DNA of 64,000 nt, taken from NCBI GenBank assembly GCA_963695835.1, contig CAVOHR010000003.1, forward strand, positions 462,515 to 526,514. Reading direction: 5' to 3'. A model generated the notes under the pieces. It was not told the origin of the DNA, did not search any database, and saw nothing but the letters and a program-made list of their open reading frames with translations. The DNA is from VRUE01 sp963695835. GTDB lineage: Bacteria > Actinomycetota > Thermoleophilia > Solirubrobacterales > 70-9. Positions 8,788-16,120 of the stretch are shown piece by piece. Position 1 is the stretch's first letter; each line of letters starts with the position of its first letter. Position numbers and translations under genes: made by a program.

Positions 8788-10454
8788 ATGCGCGTAGCGC
8801 TCGCCCAGATCGACCCCACGGTCGGCGACGTCGACGGCAACGCGGCGAAGATCGCCGAGTGGATCGGCCGCGCCGAGGCCGAGCGGGCCGAGCTGACGGT
8901 CTTCCCCGAGCTCTGCGTGCCCGGCTACCCGGCCGAGGACCTCTACCTGAAGCAACACTTCGTCGAGGCCAACCGGCGCGCCGTCGAGGAGCTGGCGCGG
9001 GGGGTCGGCGACACGGTCGTCCTGGTCGGCTTCGCCGAGCCGGTCGCCGGCGGCGGCGACCACCGCCACGCCCACAACTCGATCGCCGTGATCTCCGGCG
9101 GCCGGGTCCGCACCGTGTACCGCAAGAACCGGCTGCCCAACTACGCGGTCTTCGACGAGCAGCGCTACTTCGTCCCCGGCACCGAGCCGCTCACCGTCTC
9201 CGTCGCCGGCGCCGGGGTCGGCCTGACGATCTGCGAGGACCTCTGGGTGGAGGGACCGCCGGCGTCGAGCGAGGCGATCGAAGGCGCCGAGCTGATCGCC
9301 AACCCGTCGGGCTCGCCGTACCACCGCGGCAAGGGCCGCGAGCGCGAGGAGATGTTCGCCGCCCGCGCCCGCAGCTACGGCGCCCACATCGCCTTCTGCA
9401 ACCTGGTCGGCGGCCAGGACGAGCTGGTCTTCGACGGCCACAGCTTCGTCGTCGACCCCGGTGGCGAGGTGATCGCCCGCGCCGCCCAGTTCGAGGAGGA
9501 GCTGCTGGTCTGCGAGATCCCCTCCACCTCGCCCGGGCGCGTCGCCGAGCCGCTGCCCGACCTGGCCGAGGTCTACGGGGCGCTCGTCCTCGGCCTGCGC
9601 GACTACGTCGCGCAAGAACGGCTTCCGCCACGTCGGCCTCGCCCTCTCGGGCGGGATCGATTCGGCCCTGGTCGCGCTGCTCGCCGCCGACGCGGTCGGC
9701 CCTGCGAACGTCAGCTGCGTCGTCATGCCCTCGCCGCATTCAAGCGATGAAACCCAGGCCGATGCCCGAACTATCGCCGCCAACCTCGGTGTCGAGGCGA
9801 TCGAGATCCCGATCGGGGCGACGATGGCACGCCTACGAGGCGGCGCTGGCGCCCTCCTTCGCGGTCGACGAGAACGCCGCCCCGCGTTCCCTCCCCCACG
9901 ATCCGGCGCTTCCCTCGGAGGTCGACCTCGCCGCCGAGAACATCCAGGCGCGGATCCGCGGCAACATGATGATGGCGCTCTCCAACAAGCACGGCTGGCT
10001 GGTCCTGACCACCGGCAACAAGAGCGAGATGTCGGTCGGCTACGCGACCCTCTACGGCGACATGGCGGGCGGCTTCGCGGCGATCAAGGACGTGCCGAAG
10101 ATGCTCGTATACGAGCTGGTCCGCCACCGCAACGAGACAGCCGGCCGCGAGCTGGTTCCCGCCTCGGTGCTCGACCGCGCGCCGTCGGCCGAGCTGCGCC
10201 CCGATCAGCGCGACGTCGACTCCCTGCCCCCCTACGAGCTGCTCGACCGGGTGCTCGAGGCCTACGTCGAGCGCGACGAGGGCCGCGAGGAGATGATCGA
10301 GGCCGGGATGCCGGCCGAGGTCGTCGACGAGGTGGTGCGGATGGTCGACCGCTCCGAGTACAAGCGCCGCCAGGCGGCGCCCGGCATCCGCATCACGCCG
10401 AAGGCGTTCGGCCGCGACCGCCGCCTCCCCATCACCAACCGCTTCGGCGGCTAG
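8788..10454 (+). CDS. nadE: Glutamine-dependent NAD+ synthetase, frame broken twice
   Basis: Two-domain NadE that hydrolyses glutamine and amidates nicotinate adenine dinucleotide to NAD+. The N-terminal nitrilase-type amidase domain shows its Glu in VFPELCVPGYP, Lys in YRKNRLPNY and Cys in LTICEDLW. The C-terminal ATP-pyrophosphatase domain has the P-loop SGGIDSAL and the later TTGNKSEMSVGY motif. The start is ATG 8788. The frame shifts near 9613 (between RDYVA and RKNGFRH) and again near 9825 (before HAYEAALAP). Summed length is about 555 residues, normal for the long actinobacterial form. NadE is essential, so I treat both breaks as sequence errors. Confidence 0.92.
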
Positions 10455-10529
10455 GCCGTTTCCATGCCGGCGCCTGACGGCGTCCTCGGTCGCTCGCGTG
10501 CAGAGCACGCCACGCTCCCTGCGTCCTTG

Positions 10530-10937
10530 TCAGGCTTGGCCTGGCAACGGCCTGACAGCAATGGTCATCTGCGCAAGAGCACAGAGTTTCTCCTCGGCGT
10601 CGAGGACTTCGGCGTCCCAGACCCAGGTGGTGCGGCCGCGGTGGCGGGCCCTGGCCCTTACCTCGGCGTGGCCCTCCACGATCGGGCGCATGAAGCTGAC
10701 CGAGATCGACTGGCCCATCGCCACCATCCCCTCGCCCATCACCGCCAGCGCGGTCGCCCGCGAGCAGACGCTCTCGACCAGGCTCGACATCACGCCACCG
10801 TGCAGCAGGCCGACCGGCTGGCGCAGCTCGTCGCGCATCTGCACCCGCACCCGGGCGTGCTCGGGGTCGTCGTCGAGCCACTCGGTGCCGATCAGGACGT
10901 CGAAGTGGGAGCGCAGGCCGCGCGGATCGTCCGCCAT
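10530..10937 (-). CDS. PaaI-type hotdog thioesterase
   Basis: 135-residue hotdog-fold protein of the PaaI/YbgC-like acyl-CoA thioesterase group. The core motif GLLHGGVMSSLVES (about residues 43-56) places the catalytic Gly/acidic region at the start of the central helix, followed by the beta strands SISVSFMRPI and TTWVWDAEVLD. The substrate is probably a small aromatic or short-chain acyl-CoA, but that is a family inference. It converges on nadE with a 75-base gap in which I see no strong terminator, and is divergent from the next gene across 48 bases. Confidence 0.82.
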   Translation of the reverse strand: MADDPRGLRSHFDVLIGTEWLDDDPEHARVRVQMRDELRQPVGLLHGGVMSSLVESVCSRATALAVMGEGMVAMGQSISVSFMRPIVEGHAEVRARARHRGRTTWVWDAEVLDAEEKLCALAQMTIAVRPLPGQA

Positions 10938-10985
10938 CGAGGCCGGACCCTACCCGGCGATGTCGTCCCTTAGTGTTCCCGGGCC

Positions 10986-11777
10986 GTGGCGCTGACCGAC
11001 GACCAGAGGGCGATGCTCCGCCTGCTCGCGCAGAGCGACGAGAGCTACGAGGACATCGCCGCCTTGAAGGGCGTCAGCGTCAAGCAGGTCAGGTCCGAAG
11101 TGAAGGCTGCGCTGGCGGCCGCGGCGGCCGAGCAGGAGCCGAGCCCACCGCCGGCCAAGCCGAAGCCGCCGCGCAAGTCCGGGAGCCCCGTACCGCCGGA
11201 GCGGCGGCGCCTGCTCGCGATCGCCGCCGGCGCGGTCGCGATCGTCGCTGCGGCGCTGATCGCGACCGCGCTCATCGGCGGCACCTCGGGCGAATCAGGC
11301 TCTTCCGGCTCCGGCAGCGGTCAGACGGCGGCGGCGACCGAAAGCGCGAGCGCGGCCGGCGGCAAGCTGACCCGGGCCGAGCTGATGCCGGTCGACGGCG
11401 GCAGCGCCAAAGGCCAGGCGGTCTTCGGCCGGCTGCAGAAGAAGATCGTCCTGCTGGTCGAAGCGGTCGGCCTGGAACCGAGCGCGACGGGCGAGAGCTA
11501 CACGATCTGGCTCTACAAGTCGCCGAAACTGGCGGTTCGCGTCGCCTCGGTCAAGGTGGGCAAGTCGGGCGGCATTCGGGTCCCGGTCCAGCTGACGCGG
11601 GAAATCTTCGCCGCGGTCCTCGCCAGGGTCTTCGACCGGATCAACGTCTCGCGCACCGGTGACGCCGCCTACGAACGCGAGGTGGCGCAGGCGAAGAAGC
11701 AGAGCAAGCTGCCGCCGTACACGGGTGAAACCGTCCTCAGCGGCGAAGTCACCGGCCCCGTCCTGAAGAAGGAATGA
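10986..11777 (+). CDS. HTH-transmembrane protein with RskA-like outer domain (putative anti-sigma / signalling protein)
   Basis: 263-residue single-pass membrane protein. Residues 1-40 form a compact HTH resembling sigma-70 region 4 (YEDIAALKGVSVKQVRSEVK). A Pro/Lys-rich linker follows. One membrane helix is near residues 76-97 and a Gly/Ser-rich stretch lies just outside it. The outer domain contains GESYTIWLYKSPK, similar in pattern to the extracytoplasmic domain of anti-sigma-K factors. It starts at GTG 10986. The combination suggests a membrane-tethered regulator that senses an outside signal, but no partner sigma gene is adjacent. It overlaps the convergent FAD oxidase by 29 bases. The function is an inference. 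Confidence 0.6.
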   Translation: MALTDDQRAMLRLLAQSDESYEDIAALKGVSVKQVRSEVKAALAAAAAEQEPSPPPAKPKPPRKSGSPVPPERRRLLAIAAGAVAIVAAALIATALIGGTSGESGSSGSGSGQTAAATESASAAGGKLTRAELMPVDGGSAKGQAVFGRLQKKIVLLVEAVGLEPSATGESYTIWLYKSPKLAVRVASVKVGKSGGIRVPVQLTREIFAAVLARVFDRINVSRTGDAAYEREVAQAKKQSKLPPYTGETVLSGEVTGPVLKKE

Positions 11778-13393
11778 GCTTGCCGGGGTTCATGATCCCG
11801 GCCGGGTCGAGCCGCTCCTTGACCGCCCGCAGCACCTCGATCCCGGTTCTCCCCACCTCGGCCTCCATGTAGGAGGCGTGGTCGCGGCCGACTCCGTGGT
11901 GGTGGGTGATCGTGCCGCCGCCGGCGACGATCGCCTCCGAGGCGGCCCGCTTCACCGCCGCCCACTGCTCGAGCTCGGCGCCGTGGCGGGCGCGGGCGAT
12001 GAAGGTGAAGTAGAGCGAGGCGCCGTCGGCGTAGGCGTGCGAGAGGTGGCAGAAGGCGAGCCCGGGCGTCCCCTGCCCGCCGAGCGAGTCGCGGATTGCC
12101 GCGGCGGCCGCGTCGTGCAGCTCGCCCAGGCGGCTCCAGGTGTGCGAGGTCTCCAGCGTCTCGACGATCGCCCCGATGTCCATCAGCGTGTCGCGCAGGT
12201 AGGGGCCCTGGTAGCGCCCGTGCTCCCAGGAGCGGCCGGCAGCCTGGCCGAGGTAGGCGGCGCCGCCGCGGCGCAGCGCCCGCACGGTGAGGGCGCGGCG
12301 GCGGGCGACCGACTCGCGGCCGCCCTCGATCCCGACGACGATCAGGCAGCCCTCGCGCTTGCCGCGCAGGCCGAGGTAGCCGCCGAACAGCGAGCCGGCG
12401 AGGCCGCGCGGGCCGGAGAGGGCAAGCGAGACCTCGCGTCTCCTCCTCGTCGGAGACGCGGATCACGTCGGGCAGGCCCGGCCCCTGGGCCAGCGCCCTG
12501 ACGATCTCGGCGCCGGCTTCGAAGCTCTCGACGATCCAGGCCTCGTAGCGGCGCTCCACCGGGGCCGGACGAACCCGCACGGTCACTTCGGGGATCACCC
12601 CGAAGACCCCCTCCGAGCCGAGCGCCAGCTCGCGCAGCGACGGTCCGGCGGCGGTGTGCGGCGTCTCCAGGGTGCGCAGCTCGCCGGCCGGGGAGATCAG
12701 CCGCAAGGCGCCGACCAGCTCGTCGAAGCGGCCGTAGCCGCTCGAGGCCTGCCCGGCCGAGCGGGTCGCGGCGAAGCCGCCGACCGTCGCGTACTCGAAG
12801 GACTGCGGGTAGTGGCCGAGGACGACCCCCTGCGCGTTCAGCGCCGCTTCGGCCTCGGGGCCGCGCAGCCCGGCTCCGAGCCGCGCGGTAAGCGAGCGGC
12901 GGTCGACCTCGACGCCGCGCAGCCGCGCCAGGTCGAGGCTGACCAGCCGCGGGTGGGTACCGCGCAACGGCTCGATCCCGCCGACCACGCTGGTGCCGCC
13001 GCCGAAGGGGACGACGGCGATCCCCTCCGCCGCGCAGATCTCCAGCACCCGCCGCACCGCCTCGGCGTCGGCCGGCAGCAGTACGGCGTCTGGCGCCGCG
13101 TCGAGCCGGCCGCCGCGCAGCCGCGCCAGGTCGGCGTAGCCGCACCCCGTAGCGTGCCGCACCCGGTCCTCGGTCGAGTCGAACACCGCGTCCTCTCCCA
13201 CCGCCTCGACCAGGGTGGCCGGGAGCGGCTCCGCAGCCGGCAGCTCGAAGCGCTCGATCTCGGTCGGGTGCGGCGATCGCTCCAGCGCCCCGACTCGGTC
13301 ACGCAGCACCGCCAGCGCCTCGCCGTCCAGCTCGGGAGTGATCGCCGGGTCGCCCCACCCCCACCACTTCGAGTCCCTGCGCGGGCTGTTCAT
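11749..13393 (-). CDS. FAD-binding oxidase, alkyldihydroxyacetonephosphate synthase-like, frame broken once
   Basis: FAD-linked oxidase/transferase of the PCMH type. The N-terminal part has the flavin-binding segment VPFGGGTSVVGG, then YPQSFEYATVGGF and ALGSEGVFGVIPEVTV; the C-terminal part carries HHHGVGRDH, the hallmark of the alkylglycerone-phosphate synthase / glycolate oxidase group, and ends LDPAGIMNPGKL. The start ATG 13393 shares one base with the stop of the SRPBCC gene. The frame shifts near 12437 (after SDEEET), where about one base is gained or two lost; the rest reads through. Total about 547 residues, normal for AGPS-like proteins. Ether-lipid synthesis is possible but unproven. 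Confidence 0.85.
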
Positions 13394-13848
13394 CAGCCCG
13401 TCAGCGCCCGTTCGATCCCGTCGAGCGCCTGGTCGAGGATCTTGCCCTGGCCGCCGCGCATCATCGGCGAGCCGAGCCGCGACATCCCGCGCAGCGTCTG
13501 CGCCGAGGTCAGGCTGACCTCGGTCTCGTCGCCATCGCCATGCAGCGCCACCTCGATCGTCGAGGCGCGCAGGTGGCGCTCGAACGGCGTGCCCTCGAGC
13601 TGCTGCTCCCAGACGTAGCGCTCGCCCTCGGCCGCGCTGAGGCAGCGGTAGTCGGCCCGCACGCCGCGCCCCTCGGCGGTCTGCAGCACCTTGGTCCACT
13701 GGCTGCGCCGCCCTTCCGGCTTCAGGTCGACGTTCTCGACCCGGCTGGTGCTCGGCCACCAGCGCGGCAGGCTGTAGGGGTCGGAGACGAGGTCCCAGAC
13801 GCGCTCCGGCGGGGCGGCGATCGTCCGGCGGCGGGTGACCCGGGGCAC
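13393..13848 (-). CDS. SRPBCC (START-like) family protein
   Basis: 151-residue protein with the polyketide cyclase / SRPBCC signature: an N-terminal TIAAPPERVWDLVSDPYSLPRWWP pattern (residues 9-32) followed by alternating strands and a C-terminal amphipathic helix. These proteins form a hydrophobic pocket that binds lipids or aromatic ligands; the ligand is unknown. It overlaps the FAD oxidase start by one base (TGATG) and follows the MerR gene by 13 bases, so it may be cotranscribed with either. Confidence 0.82.
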   Translation of the reverse strand: MPRVTRRRTIAAPPERVWDLVSDPYSLPRWWPSTSRVENVDLKPEGRRSQWTKVLQTAEGRGVRADYRCLSAAEGERYVWEQQLEGTPFERHLRASTIEVALHGDGDETEVSLTSAQTLRGMSRLGSPMMRGGQGKILDQALDGIERALTG

Positions 13849-13861
13849 GATGGCAACCGCG

Positions 13862-14602
13862 TCAGTCGCCCGCGAGGCGGCGCAGGTCCCGCACGAGCAG
13901 CAGGTGCTTGAGGTGGCTGACCGTCGCCGCCAGGCTCTCGAGGCTCTCCAGCGCCTCCTTGCGTCGCTCCGGGTTGCGCGAGCGCAGCGACGGCCCCAGC
14001 AGCGCTTCCAGCAGGTGCGCCTCGCGGTCGGCCGAGGAGCGGAAGACGCGCAGGTTGCGCGCCCCGACGCCGACCCGCGAGAGCTCGTTGGCGGCGCGGA
14101 CGATCTCGCGGTCGGTCTCGTCGAAGACCGTCCTGCCGTCGCGCTTCTCGGGCTGGACGATGCCGAAGTTCTCGAGCTCGGCGATCAGCTCGTGCCGCGC
14201 GCCGGTCTCCTCGATCACCTCGTCGAGGGTCAGGTAGGCGCTCGAGGTGTTGACGAGGATCGCCCGCCGCACCGCCCCCCCCGCCGGCCGCCTGTCGCTG
14301 CCGCCGCCGAGGTCGATGTCGCCGCCCGCGGCCAGCTCCTGGCGGATCACCCGCAGCGGCAGGAACTCGTCACGCTGCAGGCGCAGGATCGTCCGCAGCC
14401 GCTCGACGTCGGACTGGCTGTAGAGGCGGTAGCCACCCGGCGTGCGCCGCGGCGTCAGCAGCTTCTGGTCCTCCAGGTAGCGGATCTTGGAGATCGAGAT
14501 GTCGTCGAACTCGTTCTGCAGGATCTTGCAGACGGCGCCGATCGTCAGCGCCTTGCGGGGCCGCGAGTCGCGCTGGCGCGGCTGCTGCTCGGAGACTGCC
14601 AT
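13862..14602 (-). CDS. MerR family transcriptional regulator (FtsR-like)
   Basis: 246-residue MerR protein. Residues 17-60 hold the winged HTH: LTIGAVCKILQNEF, ISISKIRYLEDQKLL, TPGGYRLYSQSDVERL. The long C-terminal helix and a second acidic helical region follow. In actinobacteria a MerR protein of this type sits next to the FHA protein GarA/OdhI (mycobacterial Rv1827-Rv1828) and corynebacterial FtsR controls ftsZ; the same FHA-MerR pair is present here, 11 bases apart. The start ATG 14602 was chosen because the longer open frame upstream lies over the FHA gene. A dyad upstream of the three-gene unit may be its own operator. Confidence 0.85.
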   Translation of the reverse strand: MAVSEQQPRQRDSRPRKALTIGAVCKILQNEFDDISISKIRYLEDQKLLTPRRTPGGYRLYSQSDVERLRTILRLQRDEFLPLRVIRQELAAGGDIDLGGGSDRRPAGGAVRRAILVNTSSAYLTLDEVIEETGARHELIAELENFGIVQPEKRDGRTVFDETDREIVRAANELSRVGVGARNLRVFRSSADREAHLLEALLGPSLRSRNPERRKEALESLESLAATVSHLKHLLLVRDLRRLAGD

Positions 14603-14613
14603 CGCCGCCGCCC

Positions 14614-15087
14614 TTACTTCTCCAGGTAGCTGAGCTTGTACTTGCCGACCTGGATCTCGTCGCCGTCGGACAGCCGGTGGGACTCGATCCGCCGCCGGTT
14701 GACGTAGGTGCCGTTGAGCGAGCCGAGGTCGTCGATGTAGCAGCCGTCGCGCCGCCGCACCAGCAGGGCGTGGTTGCGGGAGACGGTGACGTCGTCGAGG
14801 AAGACGCCGGCGTCGGGGCTGCGGCCGATGCTGACCCGGTCCTCGGTCACCTTGAAGCTCTCTCCCGCGCGGCCGCCGCCGGCGCGGATCACCAGCGCCG
14901 CGCCGCTCTCCTCGAGCACCTCGTCGATGTCGATCGGCTGCATGTCGCCGGTCTCGTCGACGGTGTAGGTCATCGTCGTCGGCTCGTCGTCCCCGTCTTT
15001 CGGGCCGCCGAGGTAGGCGCCGCACTTCTGGCAGTAGTTGGCGCCCTCGGGGTTGACGAAGCCGCACTCGGGACAGTGGACCGCCAT
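14614..15087 (-). CDS. FHA domain protein with zinc ribbon (GarA/OdhI-like)
   Basis: 157-residue protein. Residues 5-22 form a zinc ribbon (CPEC and CQKC). A short linker carries a Thr-Thr pair at 37-38 in EPTTMTY. The C-terminal forkhead-associated domain shows VSIGRSPDAGVFLDD, TVSRNHALL and SLNGTYVN, the phosphothreonine-binding loops. GarA/OdhI proteins switch central metabolism by binding their own phosphorylated Thr-Thr motif after Ser/Thr kinase action; position and context suggest the same here, but the zinc ribbon is extra to GarA. The gene lies between the RsiG-like gene (14 bases) and the MerR gene (11 bases), clearly one operon. Confidence 0.87.
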   Translation of the reverse strand: MAVHCPECGFVNPEGANYCQKCGAYLGGPKDGDDEPTTMTYTVDETGDMQPIDIDEVLEESGAALVIRAGGGRAGESFKVTEDRVSIGRSPDAGVFLDDVTVSRNHALLVRRRDGCYIDDLGSLNGTYVNRRRIESHRLSDGDEIQVGKYKLSYLEK

Positions 15088-15101
15088 CGCTCGCTCCGGC
15101 C

Positions 15102-15374
15102 TCAGGCCGCCGGTTCGTCCTCCGGCGGCGCCTGCCGCGCCTTGCCGGCGAGGATGTCGGTGAGCTGGGCGACGTCGTCGCCGGAGATCAGCGAGTCGCC
15201 GCTTTCGCGCTTCTGACGCAGCCGGTTGACCAGCTCGGCGCGCAGGATGTCGATCTTGCCGTGCAGGACCCGGCGCTTGTAGGAGATCTCGTTCTCCTCG
15301 GTGGTGAGCTTGTCGATCAGGTCCTTCAGCTCTTCGTCGCTGAGCGAACCGAGATCGGGAAAGGTGTCCTCCAT
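15102..15374 (-). CDS. RsiG-like putative c-di-GMP-responsive anti-sigma factor
   Basis: 90-residue helical protein. Residues 10-55 form an amphipathic, coiled-coil-like helix pair. Within it the residues E27, S31, R34, H38 and D42 follow the spacing E-x3-S-x2-R-x3-Q-x3-D, the c-di-GMP-binding signature of RsiG, with His replacing Gln. Streptomyces RsiG has two such motifs and holds the sigma factor WhiG; deep-branching actinobacteria have a short one-motif form acting as a dimer, which this resembles in size. It is the first gene behind a TATAAT promoter and leads the FHA-MerR unit. Homology to RsiG/AmfC is recognised by motif only; the partner sigma is not in the window. Confidence 0.65.
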   Translation of the reverse strand: MEDTFPDLGSLSDEELKDLIDKLTTEENEISYKRRVLHGKIDILRAELVNRLRQKRESGDSLISGDDVAQLTDILAGKARQAPPEDEPAA

Positions 15375-15424
15375 CTCGCTCCTTGATCGTGAGGCCTGCT
15401 CGCCTCCGTTGGCCGCTGCCGACG

Positions 15425-15452
15425 ATTATAGGTCGCCCGGCCAAAGGTTCAA
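15425..15452 (-). promoter_or_regulatory. Sigma-70 promoter of the rsiG-like / FHA / MerR unit
   Basis: On the minus strand TTGAAC (15447-15452) and a perfect TATAAT (15425-15430) are separated by 16 bases. Transcription would start near 15418, giving a leader of about 45 bases before the rsiG-like ATG at 15374. This is the best housekeeping-type promoter seen outside the rRNA operon. Confidence 0.6.
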
Positions 15453-15464
15453 CTCCAGGTTGAA
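15448..15464. promoter_or_regulatory. Dyad operator candidate overlapping the -35 box
   Basis: Perfect inverted repeat TTCAAC-TCCAG-GTTGAA (6-5-6), covering the -35 hexamer of the promoter for the regulatory unit. A dimeric regulator bound here would cover RNA polymerase contacts. The MerR protein encoded two genes downstream is the obvious candidate, which is inference; MerR operators usually lie between -35 and -10, so this position would fit repression rather than DNA-twisting activation. Confidence 0.4.
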
Positions 15465-15466
15465 GG

Positions 15467-16120
15467 TTATGGAGCCTGGGCGGCAGCTTGCGTCCGGCGC
15501 TCCCGCACCGCCCGCACGCCCGTGCGGGCGTAGAGGACCGTGGCGAGGATCGCCAGGGCGACGCCGACGATCAGCAGCGCCGCCGGCACCCAGCCGGCGA
15601 AGACGAGTGCGAAGAAGATGCCGCCCATGATCGGGAAGACGGAGATGCGACCCGGCCAGTTGACCGCGATCTGCACGCCGTGGCGCAGGCCGTACTGGGC
15701 GAGTGCCAGCATCGCCAGCTCGCGGGCGACGAGCAGCGCCAGCGCCCAGCGCGGCAGCAGCTCGAAGTGCCAGCAGACGACCGCGCCGGAGAGGATCGTC
15801 AGCCGGTCGATCAGCGGGTCGAGAATCGTGCCGAGGCGGCTGTACTGGCCGGTGACGCGGGCGAGGAAGCCGTCGAGGTAGTCGCCGGCGGCGATCAGGA
15901 AGAAGACGGTCGCGGCGGCGGCGCTGCGCCCGTCGCCCGATTCGAAGGCGAGCCAGAGGAAGACCGGGATCGCCGCCAGCCGCAGGTAGCCGACCAGGTT
16001 GGGAAGCGTCCAGGGGTTGAGCGGTTCGCCCTCGCGGGTCTGCCGGGGCGCCGGGCCGCTGCGATCGAGCCCGAGGAGGCGGCGGACGCGGCCGCGCCCG
16101 AACGGGGCGGTCTCAGCCAT
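15467..16120 (-). CDS. pgsA: CDP-diacylglycerol--glycerol-3-phosphate 3-phosphatidyltransferase-like
   Basis: CDP-alcohol phosphotransferase of 217 residues with about five membrane helices, making phosphatidylglycerol phosphate at the inner membrane. The family signature is complete: D-YL-DG-FL-AR, eight residues, G, three, D, three, D (GDYLDGFLARVTG through DPLIDR, about residues 83-108). A basic N-terminal tail of about 40 residues precedes the first helix. The ATG at 16120 overlaps the proS stop by eight bases. The exact alcohol substrate (glycerol-3-phosphate or inositol phosphate) is not fixed by the motif, so the gene symbol is the usual family call. Confidence 0.82.
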   Translation of the reverse strand: MAETAPFGRGRVRRLLGLDRSGPAPRQTREGEPLNPWTLPNLVGYLRLAAIPVFLWLAFESGDGRSAAAATVFFLIAAGDYLDGFLARVTGQYSRLGTILDPLIDRLTILSGAVVCWHFELLPRWALALLVARELAMLALAQYGLRHGVQIAVNWPGRISVFPIMGGIFFALVFAGWVPAALLIVGVALAILATVLYARTGVRAVRERRTQAAAQAP

